Source of the DNA: Zygnema cylindricum
Lineage: Eukaryota; Streptophyta; Zygnematophyceae; Zygnematales; Zygnemataceae
Assembly: GCA_037447655.1 (NCBI GenBank)
Contig: JBBHKE010001650.1
Coordinates: 1 to 33,697, forward strand
Reading direction: 5' to 3'
Length of the DNA: 33,697 nucleotides
The notes beneath the pieces are model-generated. The model saw only the letters and a list, made by a program, of their open reading frames with translations. It searched no databases and was not told where the DNA came from. The translations under genes were made by a program, and so were the position numbers. Below, one piece after another: positions 21,819-32,100 of this stretch; within the stretch, counting starts at the first letter, position 1; the number at the start of each line of letters is the position of its first letter.

Positions 21819-22730
21819 TATTTTTTTCGTCACTTAAAACATATTCTCTCCGTAGATACTTGTCTGATTTTCGATTTCAAACAACTAATCAAAAGCCGAG
21901 AATCTTACCTTTTCGTTGCAACCGTCATATCGACAATCCGACGTGTGTGTACAGAGAAATTAACGTTAATGGACGTAAAAACATCAACACTAAGTGTGCG
22001 TCTCTATGTACTTCCAACTTAGAGAATTTTGTTTGTTTTTTAGCGCAGATCCGGCGGACCCAGATTTCAAGTATCCGTATGTTTAACAACGAATTAGAGC
22101 GTTGTTCCATTAGGCGGTCTCGGTAAACGTCGAAAATTCGTTTACTGAAACCATCGTTCCATTGTGTCAGGTCAGTAACCGACTTTTTTTTGCATGGCAC
22201 CCGTATATTGGTCCACGTAGTATATGAATTCGATTTTGGTAACCTTCAAAAAATCTCTGACAGCATATTGTGACCACATAATTGTACCAGCGAAGGTAAA
22301 AAGTGACTCGTACAACGTATTGAATGAATTCTGTACGGGCGGACGAAACTTAAGATTTGTAAACGCGTATGAATATGTCAGAATGGTTAGTGGATGGCAA
22401 CAAAAACGTGAAACAATATCCTCCGTAAAAAATTTTACCGCGGCTTCCGGTGGCCTCGCATCCTCCCTGGCGGAAGGCACATGTCATATGCGAATGTACC
22501 CACCTGGTCGAGCGGTCGTCGTGGATATTTGTTCACTTTTCCACGAGGCACGATGCTATAAATTCAAACGCTTTGAATTGACCTACTTCGGGTCACTTGT
22601 TGCGAACTGAAAGTGTCAAACGATGGCGTATCCGATTATGCATCTGACGGTCTATGTTTACGCCCATAAACATGGAGAATTAAATCCCTCATTCAGTAGA
22701 CTTGTTTTTTTTTACATTTTATTTTTTTTG
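21819..22730. other. Spacer with one unassigned open frame and a partial repeat unit
   Basis: At 21995-22090 there is a degraded copy of the start of the 0.6-0.8 kb unit found downstream (acttccaacttag ... gatccggcggaccc). The remainder holds the open frame at 22224-22610 described separately, and no other motif. Confidence 0.5.
22224..22610 (+). CDS. Hypothetical open reading frame, 128 aa, unassigned
   Basis: Starts MNSILVTFKK and ends GSLVAN. It has a mixed, fairly polar composition, with no signal peptide, membrane segment or catalytic motif that I recognise. It lies between a foldback element and a repeat array in transposon-rich DNA and has no visible introns, promoter or partner. It may be a chance open frame or a fragment of an unknown mobile element. 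Confidence 0.2.
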   Translation: MNSILVTFKKSLTAYCDHIIVPAKVKSDSYNVLNEFCTGGRNLRFVNAYEYVRMVSGWQQKRETISSVKNFTAASGGLASSLAEGTCHMRMYPPGRAVVVDICSLFHEARCYKFKRFELTYFGSLVAN

Positions 22731-22775
22731 GTACGGCACCGTACAAAACAGTACGGCACCGTATAAAACAGTACG
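22731..22775. repeat. 20-bp tandem repeat, 2.25 copies, with internal near-palindrome
   Basis: GTACGGCACCGTACAAAACA (22731-22750) is repeated with one change at 22751-22770 and begins again at 22771. GTACGGCACCGTAC is palindromic except at its two centre bases. Confidence 0.85.
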
Positions 22776-22808
22776 ACTTTCAATAAACAACGACATTTTC
22801 TCCCTAAT

Positions 22809-24955
22809 GGAACCTTACCCTTAGGGTATGTCCCCATGTACTTGCAACTTAGCGAACTCACTTTGTATTTTAGCGCGGATCCGCCGGACCTGGTTTTAAA
22901 GTGTCCTCATGTATGTGAGGACGAAATCGTAACTTACGCTTGTGACGATTGTATACTTCGAAAATACCTGTGACAGTTGTCAACTTCTACAATATATGTT
23001 CGCACGTTTTTTTTTGGAACTGCTTGTGACGTCGCATGTTTTACCGTGACATTGTAGCCGTACCGCCTTCCAGCCTGTGTCGTTTCACGTTTGAAAACGA
23101 GGCGCTTTGCCTTTGCGGTTCCTGTCAGGTCGACGTGAAATGGCATCGGAATTTGAAAACCCCTGCAAAAAAGAAATTTGTACTGGACGAAAACGGACAA
23201 AACCAAACAAGTTGTGTACTTTTCTTCGTCGTATTAGAACGCAAACGCACAAAACATAACGAATTCTGTACTTTTATTTGTCCTTGGAAATCGTCCGAAA
23301 AAAATTGAAAATTACGACACGTGCGAATATATGTTCCTATTTGTTTATCGAAAATACCTAGTTTCAAAACACATCGCGCATGTGTTTTAAACTTATGGTT
23401 GAAGATGACGTTTTTTGTTGTGGAAGTGGGTCGAAAAACACAAGACTACAAATTTCCATACATCCTAAATTCGAGGATGACGCAAATTGTACTCTACAAA
23501 TTTGCGATTCCTTAGTACGGTTGCAACTTAGGCAGTACGGCGACATACCCTTAGGGTATGTCCCCATGTACTTGTAACTTAGCGAATTTACTTTGTATTT
23601 TAGGGCGGATCCGCTGGACCCGGTTTTCAAGTGTCCCTATGTCTATAAGGACGAAATCGTAACTTACGATTGTAACGATTGTATATGTCGACAATACCTG
23701 TGACGGTTGTTAACGTCTACAATATGTGGTCGCACGTTATTTTTTGGAACTGCTTTGTGACGTCGCATGTCTTACCGTGACATTGTAGACGTGCCGCATT
23801 CCATCCTGGCAGTTTCACGGTTGAAGAAGATGCGCTTTGCCTTTTTGCGTCGCCTGTTTGCTCGAGGTGACATGGCATCGGAATTTGAAGACCCGTGCAA
23901 ATAAAAAATCCGTACTGGACGAAAACGGACAAAATCAAACAAACTGTGTACTTCTTTTCGTCTTATTAAAACGCAAATGGACAGAACATAGCGAACTATG
24001 TACTTTCCTTTGTCCTTGGAAATCGTAGGATTTTTTTCGAAATTTACGGCACGTGCGAAAATGTGTTCCTATTTGTCAATAAAAAAAACCTAATTTTAAA
24101 TCACATCGCCTATGTGTTTTAAACAAAAGTTTGAAGATGACGTTTTTTGTCGTAGAAGTGGGTCAAAAAGCACAAGACGACAAATTTTCGTACATCCTAA
24201 GTTCAAGGATGACGCAAATTGTACTCTACAAATTTGGGATTCCTTCGTACGGTTGCAACTTAGGCAGAACGGCGCTAAGTTTTACGGCAAAACGACAGAA
24301 AAAAACCCTTACTTATGCACATGGGGACACACCATTGGTTACTTAAGGGTGTGACGATTGTATACGCTCACAGTGACGGTGACGGCTGTCAACGTCTACA
24401 ATCTGTGATGACGTGCGTTATTTTTTGTAACTGCTTGTGACGACGTCTCATGAGTTTTCGTGACATTGTAGACGTACCGCCTTCCATTCGTGCTGTTTCA
24501 CGGTTGAAGAAGATGCACTTTGCTTCTCCTGTCCGCTCGACGTGAAATAGCATCGGAATCAAACTGACAAAACCAAACAAATTGTGTACTTTGCCTCGTC
24601 GTACCTGAACGCAAGCTGACAAAACATAACGATTAATGTACCTTTCACCGTCGCTTGAATTCGATTGATATTTTGTAAAATGATTTACACTTGCGAATAC
24701 GTGCGAATAAGTGTTCCTATTTGTTTTTCGAAAATACTTTGTTTTAAAACACATCGTCGCTGTGTTTTAAATAAAAGTGTGAAGATGACGTTTTTTGGCG
24801 TGGCCGTGGGTTGAAGAACACAAGACGACAACATGTGGTACATCTTAAATTCGACGATGACGCAAAATGTACTTCTCTTTTTCTCTATTTTTTTGTACGG
24901 TTGAAACTTGCGCAGTAGAAAAAAACCCTTACTTTGGCACATAGAGACGCATCCT
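22809..24955. repeat. Array of three degenerate 0.6-0.8 kb direct repeat units
   Basis: Unit 1 about 22809-23543, unit 2 about 23544-24342, unit 3 about 24343-24955 (lacking the first part). Shared landmarks in order: acccttagggtatgtcccca; cggatccgcyggacc; tgtgacgattgtata; gacgtcgcatgt; accgccttcca; tttgccttt; tggcatcggaat; gtactggacgaaaacggaca; tgtccttggaaatcgt; gtgttcctatttgt; gttgaagatgacgttttttg; cgcaaattgtactctacaaa; ggttgcaactta. Short open frames on both strands recur because the units repeat; none is kept open across units, so I do not call genes. A fourth unit lies at 27828-28820 and a trace at 21995-22090. Confidence 0.8.
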
Positions 24956-25937
24956 AATATTCACGGTGTACTGTACTGTAGTGGTGAACCCGTCTGTCCT
25001 GTCCCTGTTTGGCTGTCTCCCTTAGCCCTAATTTTCTTTGAAACTGCCGTGTCACAGAAATTCCCTCAATTGTGTCCCTCTCAGCCATGGCTGTCCAGTT
25101 TTTAGAGCGAGCCGCTGCCATGTGTCATCCGAATGATGATATTTTGCGTCTCTCTGAGCGGCAAGTGGCGTGTTGTGACGAGTGGGGCGTGACAGCGTCT
25201 ATGAGGACGCACCAGCTGGCAGGGGTGGCGTGGCTCGTGGAGAGATACCAGCGTGGCATCAACGTCATTTTAGGTGTTCACTAAGTTGACCTTCAATTTT
25301 TTACACGGGTCCAAACCTTACTCAAGTTGTCAAATGTGACACAAACGAATTTTATTTTATTGTTTTAGGGTTTCCGTAATTGCTTATATTGTCAGAAATA
25401 AAAGGGAGAACTGGAAGTAATTTCTAGGCTGTATATCTCTTAATTTAAGATTTTGTATGTCAGATTCTTTTATAATTCTTGTCTATTATTTTATTTTTGC
25501 AGTATTTCGCCAGTGTTTTTAATGATGTGGTTAACTTATTCGGATTTTGGGGAGGATTTGGGCATTCATTTGCAGGCGATGAGGTATGATTCCGAGAATG
25601 TTTGCGAAAAAAGAAGAAATTGACCTTCAAGAAATCTTCATGATTTTCGTAATGAATTTGCAGAATTGAATAAATTTGTACAATGTTCCAGGCAATATTA
25701 AATGCGGCAATTCACATTGCGGACCGCTTAAAAGCTGCAATGAAAATTTCGGTCGCACATTTCAGACACACATTGAACTGCAAATCCAACATTGCACTCA
25801 AATATAAAAATCAACCATTAAGAGCCTGTCATTAAACATGAAACAGCAAAATTCTATGAGTAATAACTGGAAGGCGAGCCTCATGCCTCCAGCATCGAAC
25901 ATCAAAACCAATTGTCCGTCTTTGGCAGTCAAACATC
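24889..25937 (+). repeat. Segmental duplicate of the helicase 5' region (upstream copy)
   Basis: Matches 28723-29807: upstream region (about 70-90 percent by eye), exon 1 (near identical), the 5' part of intron 1, the microexon, and intron 2 down to gtcaaacatc. Similarity stops at 25937, where copia element C sequence begins. Confidence 0.88.
25087..25583 (+). pseudogene. Duplicated exon 1 and microexon of the CHR10/ALC1-like helicase
   Basis: Exon 1 copy at 25087-25273 encodes MAVQFLERAAAMCHPNDD and then the same residues as the downstream gene to INVIL, differing at three residues. Its donor gtgttc at 25274, the 8-nt microexon GCGATGAG at 25576-25583, its acceptor tttgcag and its donor gtatga are all preserved. 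No exon 3 (GLGKT) follows before element C, so on its own it is a truncated copy. Because phase and splice signals are intact it could splice to exon 3 at 30714, skipping C and the second exon 1, and act as an alternative first exon with its own upstream region. That use is inference. Confidence 0.75.
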
Positions 25938-26789
25938 CAAATAGAGAGAGATAGGGGACAAAGGATTATCATACTTACTGAGAAAGAAGCAATAGGTAAT
26001 ATGCTTGAGAAATTCCAGATGGAAAAGGCAAATAGTTGTACCACTCCCATGGACTTGAAAAAAATAAGTGATGGGAGTGTAGAAGGAGGAGTGGTAATCT
26101 TAGATGATCAGATGAGTCCTGAGGAAAGAGAATTTATGAAGTCTATTCCTTATAAACAGGTTGTATGAAGTTTGATCTACTTTATGAATTGTAGAAGGTC
26201 GGACAAAGCGGCTGCAGTAGGAGTCCTCAGTAAGAGTCTTAACGATCCTAGAAAGAGAGAATGGGAGGCATCCAAGAGAGTCATGAGATATCTAGTAGAA
26301 ACTAGAGAGTTATGGTTGCATTTGGGAGGGGAGCACACTAATATCACTACTTGGAGTGAAGCCAATTATGGGGATGCACCTATGAGAAGATAAATTTTTG
26401 GGTATGTGTTGTATATGGGGGAAGGTGCTTGTTGTTGGAGCAGCAAGCAATAGAAGGTGGTTACTATGGAGGCTACTAAAATAGTCTACTATGGAGGCTG
26501 AGTACATGGCCACTTTTTCTACTATAAAAGAGTTGATGTGGGTCAAATCCTTGTTGCAAGAACTGGGGTATATGAAGGAGGGAGTGAAAGAAGTGTTTTT
26601 TGATAATCAAGTTGCCATTCCAATTGCAACTAATCCAAAACATCATTTCAAGGCTAAGCATATAGACATAAGATTGAGTTTTGTGAGAGAAAAAGTTGAG
26701 AATAAGATTATGCATCTTATATATAGATCTGATGAGGAAATGGTGGTTGATATGATGACAAAACCTTTTCCCAATTTAAAATATTGCTG
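25938..26789 (+). pseudogene. Element C pol fragment: end of RT and RNase H
   Basis: Reads EKEAIGNMLEKFQMEKANSC, SPEEREFMKSIPYKQVV, a TGA at 26166-26168, then YFMNCRRSDKAAAVGVLSKS, WLHLGGEHTNITTWS, a TAA near 26391, CCWSSKQ followed by TAG, an extra duplicated segment (actatggaggct occurs twice around 26464-26500), then MEAEYMA, DNQVAIPIATNPKHHFKAKH, REKVENKI and MVVDMMTKPF, with a stop at 26788. The RNase H aspartate position in WSEANYG differs from WSDASYG of A and B. Confidence 0.85.
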
Positions 26790-26829
26790 AAAAAAGTGTG
26801 GACTAAAACTGAAGTTAAAGTTAGACTAG

Positions 26830-26842
26830 AAAATAAGGGGAG
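26830..26842 (+). promoter_or_regulatory. Polypurine tract of element C
   Basis: AAAATAAGGGGAG directly before the LTR TG, as in A and B. Confidence 0.8.
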
Positions 26843-27827
26843 TGTTGAAATTACTAGATTTATAGAGTATTTTCTAGGTCTAAATAGATCAGTATAAAAA
26901 GAAAAGAAAATGGCGCAACCACCATAATTGTTGTAGTCACTGAAGGATAGAGAGGGTGGCTCACGAGGGTGGTTGAGCCATGGTTGCCTTGGTTGAACAG
27001 GTAGGACTAAAGAGTGAGTTATGTCACTCTCAACAAAAGGTTGAGTTCAACAGGACTCGAATCTTCGACCGGCAGAGCGTGGCATAGCTGTCAGCTCTAA
27101 CCGGTCTATTGTAGAAGTTCGTTACATTACATAGGGTTTGATATTTATTTAACCATGGTTTTCAAGAACTAGTCTGATTCACGAAATTTTGGATAGCGAA
27201 CATAGAACTCGTGTAAAATATAATACGAACACGTCACGCACAAAACAAATGAACTAGACATTTGCTTCAACGGCTAACATGAAAAACCGATGTCAATCCG
27301 ATGACCCATACTAACGCCGAGATCCCGAAATGACCATTTGGCGGTTTTTAGGCGTGGCATGACTCGGCGCCAAGTGGTTTGATAACATAGGGAGGCGGAA
27401 ATCTCGGGGAGCAGAAAAACCAATCATATGGAGAAATGCGTCCACTCAATGGCCTTGCCGTACATAGGCAGTACAGAAAGTACATTGGCCGTAGAACCTT
27501 TGTGTAATTTACAGTCGTGTGATTGGTTCGTACTTCAGTAGATAGGGGTTGTGAGAGGGGTTTAGGACATAGGAAAATTTGGTAGGTAGCCACCTCTCTC
27601 TTTGAGAGTTTTTGTATAAGATTGACATTTTTGCAGGCTCATAACTAGACGGTTGGTTGACCGTTTTCAATGATTCTTTTTGCTACGTTCTCATGGGATT
27701 TTATGCTGCACACGGGGGCAATCAGACTGTAAGTTTGCCCTCTATGGCAATAGTGTTGTGGCTTGAAGTGGGTTAGTTAAAAGGAATTTATAGGCTTTCT
27801 GAATTCTGTAGTCCTATGGAGGACACA
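26843..27827 (+). repeat. 3' LTR of element C
   Basis: Begins TGTTGAAATTAC. It shares the LTR layout of A and B in diverged form: ttttctaggtct, cagtcactga, gccatgg, the cggcggtttt region, gtacagaaagtacat, gattggttcgtacttcagtagatag, and an end like ctatggaggacaca. The 3' boundary at 27827 is placed by analogy with the TATGGAGGTCTCAGAGTTTCA ends of A and B and is uncertain by a few bases. Confidence 0.65.
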
Positions 27828-28820
27828 AAATTGCACTTATGACGTCGCGTTTCTTTGCGTGACACTGTAAATGTACAACCTTCCAGCTCTATGCCGTTCA
27901 AGTTTGGAGAAGATGCCTTTTGCCTTTGTGCCCCCCGTCTGGTCGCCGTGCAATGACATTGGATTCTTGAGGCCCGTGCAAAAAATAGCATTCGTACTGG
28001 ATTTAAACGAACAAAAACAAATTTTCATGTAAATGGCCTTGTTGAAAACTTTTGACATCCTCAAAGAAGTGCGAATTTGTTATCCTATTTGTGGAGCGCT
28101 GATACTTTGTTTTTAAAATATAAAAAACACATGTAAGTAACGATTAAAGATGACGTGGTATGAGGTGGCGGTGGGTCGAGAAACACAAAGATAACAAGCT
28201 CACTACTGTACAGTAGTAGACATTCTAAGTTTGAAGATGTTGCAATTTGTACTTTCAAAGTTTTCACTTTCTTTCATCCGTACGACGTTATGTTTCTGGA
28301 AAAAATGACAAAAAAACCAGAACTGTACAGTACAAAAACGACAGGCCCTTGGCAACCGAAGGGCAAAGCACCAGGTCGCCCGCGACTATTACTTTTTGGT
28401 ACTCCGCGCACAAAAATTGCAAAAGACTTCAAACACGTGCGACAGTGTCTGCCTATTCTCTCACCTTATTGTACTTTATTTCAAACAACCTCGCGAGGTG
28501 ATTTGATGTAAAGTTTGAACATGTTTGAAAGGACGCGAAAGTGGGTCGAAATGCGCTAAACGACAAATTGTATCGCCCTAGACGACAAACTACTGTAAGT
28601 ATAAAGTTTCAGGGTAACGCAACTTGTACGGTGGTAATTTATATTTTTGGTACGGCTGCGAAACGACAGAAAACAACTGTAACTTTAGCACATACGAAAA
28701 TACCCTAATTTCTTCGATTTCTTTGTACGGCTGCTACTTACGCGGTACGGCTCTATGTTTTACCGCAAAACGACAGAAAAAGCCCTTACTTTTTGGCACA
28801 TGGGGACATACCTTAACACT
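27828..28820. repeat. Fourth copy of the repeat unit, upstream of the helicase gene
   Basis: It starts inside the unit (gacgtcgcgtttctttgcgtgac, about 200 bases in, matching 23027) and shows the same landmark order as 22809-24955, with extra sequence in the middle (28300-28640). It leads into the helicase upstream region. Small open frames here (28247-28501, 28624-28851) are not shared with other units. Confidence 0.7.
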
Positions 28821-28967
28821 AATAATGATTCACGGTGTACTGTATTGGTGAAGCCGTATGTGAGTCTGTCCTGTCCCAGTTTGGCTGTTTCTCCCTTAGC
28901 CCTAATTTCCCTTAGGTGTCTGAGACTGACGTGTCACAGAAATCCCTCAATTGTGTCCTTCTCAGCC

Positions 28968-29154
28968 ATGGCTGTCGAGTTTTTAGAGCGAGCCGCTGCC
29001 ACGTGTCAGCCAAATGATGATATTTTGCGTCTCTCTGAGCGGCAAGTGGCGTGTTGTGACGAGTGGGGCGTGACAGCGTCTATGAGGACGCACCAGCTGG
29101 CAGGGGTGGCGTGGCTCGTGGAGAGATACCAGCGTGGCATCAACGTCATTTTAG
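28968..29154 (+). CDS. CHR10: Helicase exon 1
   Basis: 187 nt, 62 codons plus one base (phase 1). It encodes [10 protein letters not shown] through INVIL and the first base of the Gly codon preceding DEMGLGKT. Donor gtgttc. Confidence 0.87.
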
Positions 29155-32100
29155 GTGTTCACTAAGTTGACCTTCAATTTTTTACACGGGTCCAAACCTT
29201 ATTCAATATGTCAAATGTGACACGAACGAATGTTGTACGGTTTCTGTAATTGCTTGTATTGTCAGAAATAAAAGGGAGAACTGGAAGTAATTTGTAGGCT
29301 GTATATCTCTTAATTTAAGATTTTGTATGTCAGATTCTTTTATAATTCTTGTTTATTATTTTATTTTTGCAGTATATTGCCAGTGTTGTTGATGATGTGG
29401 TTAACTTATTCGGATTTTGGGGAGGATTCGGGCATTCATTTGCAGGCGATGAGGTATGATTCCGAGAATGTTTGCGAAAAAAGAAGAAATTGACCTTCAA
29501 GAAATCTTCATGATTTTCGTAATGAATTTGCAGAATTGAATAAATTTGTACAATGTTCCAGCCAATAATAAATGCGGCAATTCACATTGCGGACCGCTTA
29601 AAAGCTGCAATGAAAATTTTGGTCGCACATGTCAGACACACATTGAACTGCAAATCCAACATTGCACTCAAATATAAAAATCAGCCATTAAGAGCCTGTC
29701 ATTAAACATGAAACAGCAAAATTCTATGAGTAATACCTGGAAGGCGAGCCTCATGCCTCCAGCATCGAACATCAAAACCAATTGTCCATCTTTGGCAGTC
29801 AAACATCAAGGTCCAGTCATTGGGAACTTGAACACCAAACATTGAACACTGAATGTGAAACATCGAACATTGACATTGAAATTTAATGTTTAACATTGAA
29901 CATTGCACATTGAAATTTAATAGTGAACCTTGAACATCAAATATTCAACATTGAACATTGAACACTGAAGTTAAGTATCGAACATTGAAAATTGAACATT
30001 GAGCATCGGAATATTGAACACGGAACATTGAACACTGAAATTAAATTATTAACATTGAACACTGAGCATTGAACATCTTTGAAACATATAAACATTGAAC
30101 GTCAAACATTGAACCTCGATTCATTGAACGTTAATCATTGAACATTAAACATTGGCATTAGATATTGAACAATAAACGCTGAGCATTGAGTATTGGAGAT
30201 TGAACATTGGACATTGAAGCTGAATGTTTAACATCGAAGGTTGAAGATTGACCATTGAACATCAAACATTGGCATCAACAAAAGTCAACTTACACATTCC
30301 AACCCTCACATGCGTGGTAAAATTGATTTTTAAATTTTAAGTTTCACACGTTTGGGACTCGATTCTACATTCGATTTTATGCACATTCATGTCGTAGATA
30401 ATTGCGATGATAGCCTTTAACCTTTCCATCTTATAACTTTCATTTGCCAAAAAAATCATTCCCAAACTTTCACCAGAAACAATAAATCAGTTCGTTCGTT
30501 TTTGTTTTATATCTGGTTGAAATTAATGAATAAGTTGAGCTTTATTTTTATTTTGTTTTTTTTTATCCACAATGAACATGGATTAATTGCTTATTACGTT
30601 CATGTTGATTTTATTTTGGCCAATGGAACATAACAACTGTGATTTCTGGAAGCTGTTTCTATTTTTCAATTAGGATAGTTTTTGATTTTACAGTGTTCTG
30701 TTTTTTGGAACAGATGGGTCTTGGAAAGACTTTGCAAGCAGTTGTACTTTTGTCTTATCTGTATTCGGAGAAAAAAATCCCAGGTCCTTTCTGTAAGAGC
30801 TTGTTTCTTTCGCTTTTTCTTTTCAAAGTCTAATGTTTATTGATACATATATATATACATATACATATATGTATATGTATATATATGTATATATTCATAT
30901 ATATATATATATATGTATAAATTCTGTACTGATGTTGGCCTTTCATATTTTGTTTGCTAATTATCTTCTTTATTTTCCTACTTCAGCTTTGAAGGAAGTT
31001 TAGACAGCAAATTATGTGACTTGTCAAAAGTTGTAACATAACTTTTTTCCTTTTTTCATTTCGTGGCAGTGGTTCTATGTCCTCTCAGTGTTTCCGAAAA
31101 CTGGTTTTTGGAGTTTTCTCAATTTACTCCATTTTTCAAAGTTTTGAGATACATGGGAGACAGTCGTGAGAGAGAAGAAATTCGGAAAGATATTTGTAAA
31201 TTTGTGAACCGACAAAATAGCACCAAACGGGTACAAAATATTCATTATTAATTCTTCCTTCCAGTGGCTTTCTTTTTATTCTGTGAAGGATTTTTTTTTA
31301 ATTTCTTTGTCGTTTTTTTCATGTGATTTTTTCTTATGCTTGTTTTGTCTTTTTCTGAGCATCAATCGTAAATGTTAAATAATTGTGTCGTTTGATTTTT
31401 TTCACAATTTTTCCTTTATCAAATTTATTAAAGTTCGAATTTTATATTATATTTTCTTTTAGATTTTGGATGCATAAAGTTTGTGCTCTTTCATGTTTTC
31501 GTATATTTTTTTTTCTCTTCCGTATTTTTCTACCCTCCCTTTGTTCGGTTTTTGGGCGTAAAAGGAGTGCAAAGAGATAGAGAGAGGGAGGGAGGGGGGA
31601 GGGAGGGAGGGACAGAGTGAGATCACACGTGCGATATTCAACCTCTTTTTCTTTCCCTTTTTTGTTTTTCTTAAATAACCTCTGCATCAGTCGGTTAATT
31701 CCAGTCCAGATAAACACGCTCCTACATTTTACAGAAAACGCTAATTTTTTGTCGGCCAAAAGTTGGGTATAAATAGTGTATATAATGGGGTGCAGAGAGA
31801 TCCTGAATTGCCGTTCTCCGTCCTTCTGACGACCTATGAGACGGCCATGGTGGACAGCCTGTTCCTTGCTCGTTTCCGTTTCCATTATTGTGTTGTGGAC
31901 GAGGCTCAGAGACTCAAGAACCCTAATTCTGTAATTCTGCCGCTCCTCTCTATGTGTTTCCGTTTCCTGTTTTTTGTTTCTTTTTTGTTTTTTTTATTTC
32001 TGTATTTTCTCGTCTTTTTTGTTCCCCGTTTACTTTTGTGTGTACTTCCTTTTTTTTTAGTTTAGTTCATTTCCAGTTTGAATCAACGGTCTCTCTCTCT

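Larger units (their letters stand above)
25938..27827 (+). mobile_element. 5'-truncated Ty1/copia element C (pol tail plus 3' LTR)
   Basis: Lacks 5' LTR, gag, protease, integrase and most of RT. It begins in the region after the YVDD domain (IQIERDRGQRII), continues through RNase H, then polypurine tract and 3' LTR. It is related to A and B but clearly diverged. The left edge coincides with the end of the helicase duplication and the right edge with the interior of a repeat unit. No target duplication can be identified because the 5' end is missing. Confidence 0.85.
28723..29807 (+). repeat. Segmental duplicate of the helicase 5' region (downstream, gene-linked copy)
   Basis: Partner of 24889-25937. 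It is followed by unique sequence (aaggtccagtcattggg) and then the intron 2 repeat, so this copy is joined to the rest of the gene. Confidence 0.88.

Noticed and set aside
22934-24754. Several 60-120 aa open frames on both strands in the repeat array
   Set aside because: Equivalent frames in neighbouring units are interrupted, so there is no sign of coding constraint.
28755-28967. N-terminal extension of the helicase from the in-frame ATG at 28755
   Set aside because: This stretch is repeat-unit sequence that is not kept open in the upstream copy, and 28968 has the better start context and matches the duplicate.
29828-30272. CRISPR-like or regularly spaced array
   Set aside because: The repeats are short, degenerate and contiguous, with no spacers, in an intron of a eukaryotic gene.
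31442-31885. 147-aa minus-strand open frame
   Set aside because: It crosses a GA-rich tract and exon 5 in antisense, is low-complexity, and has no motif.
31931-32065. Exon 5 reading through into the intron
   Set aside because: The read-through residues are low-complexity Phe/Leu-rich, and the family motif [10 protein letters not shown] requires splicing to exon 6.
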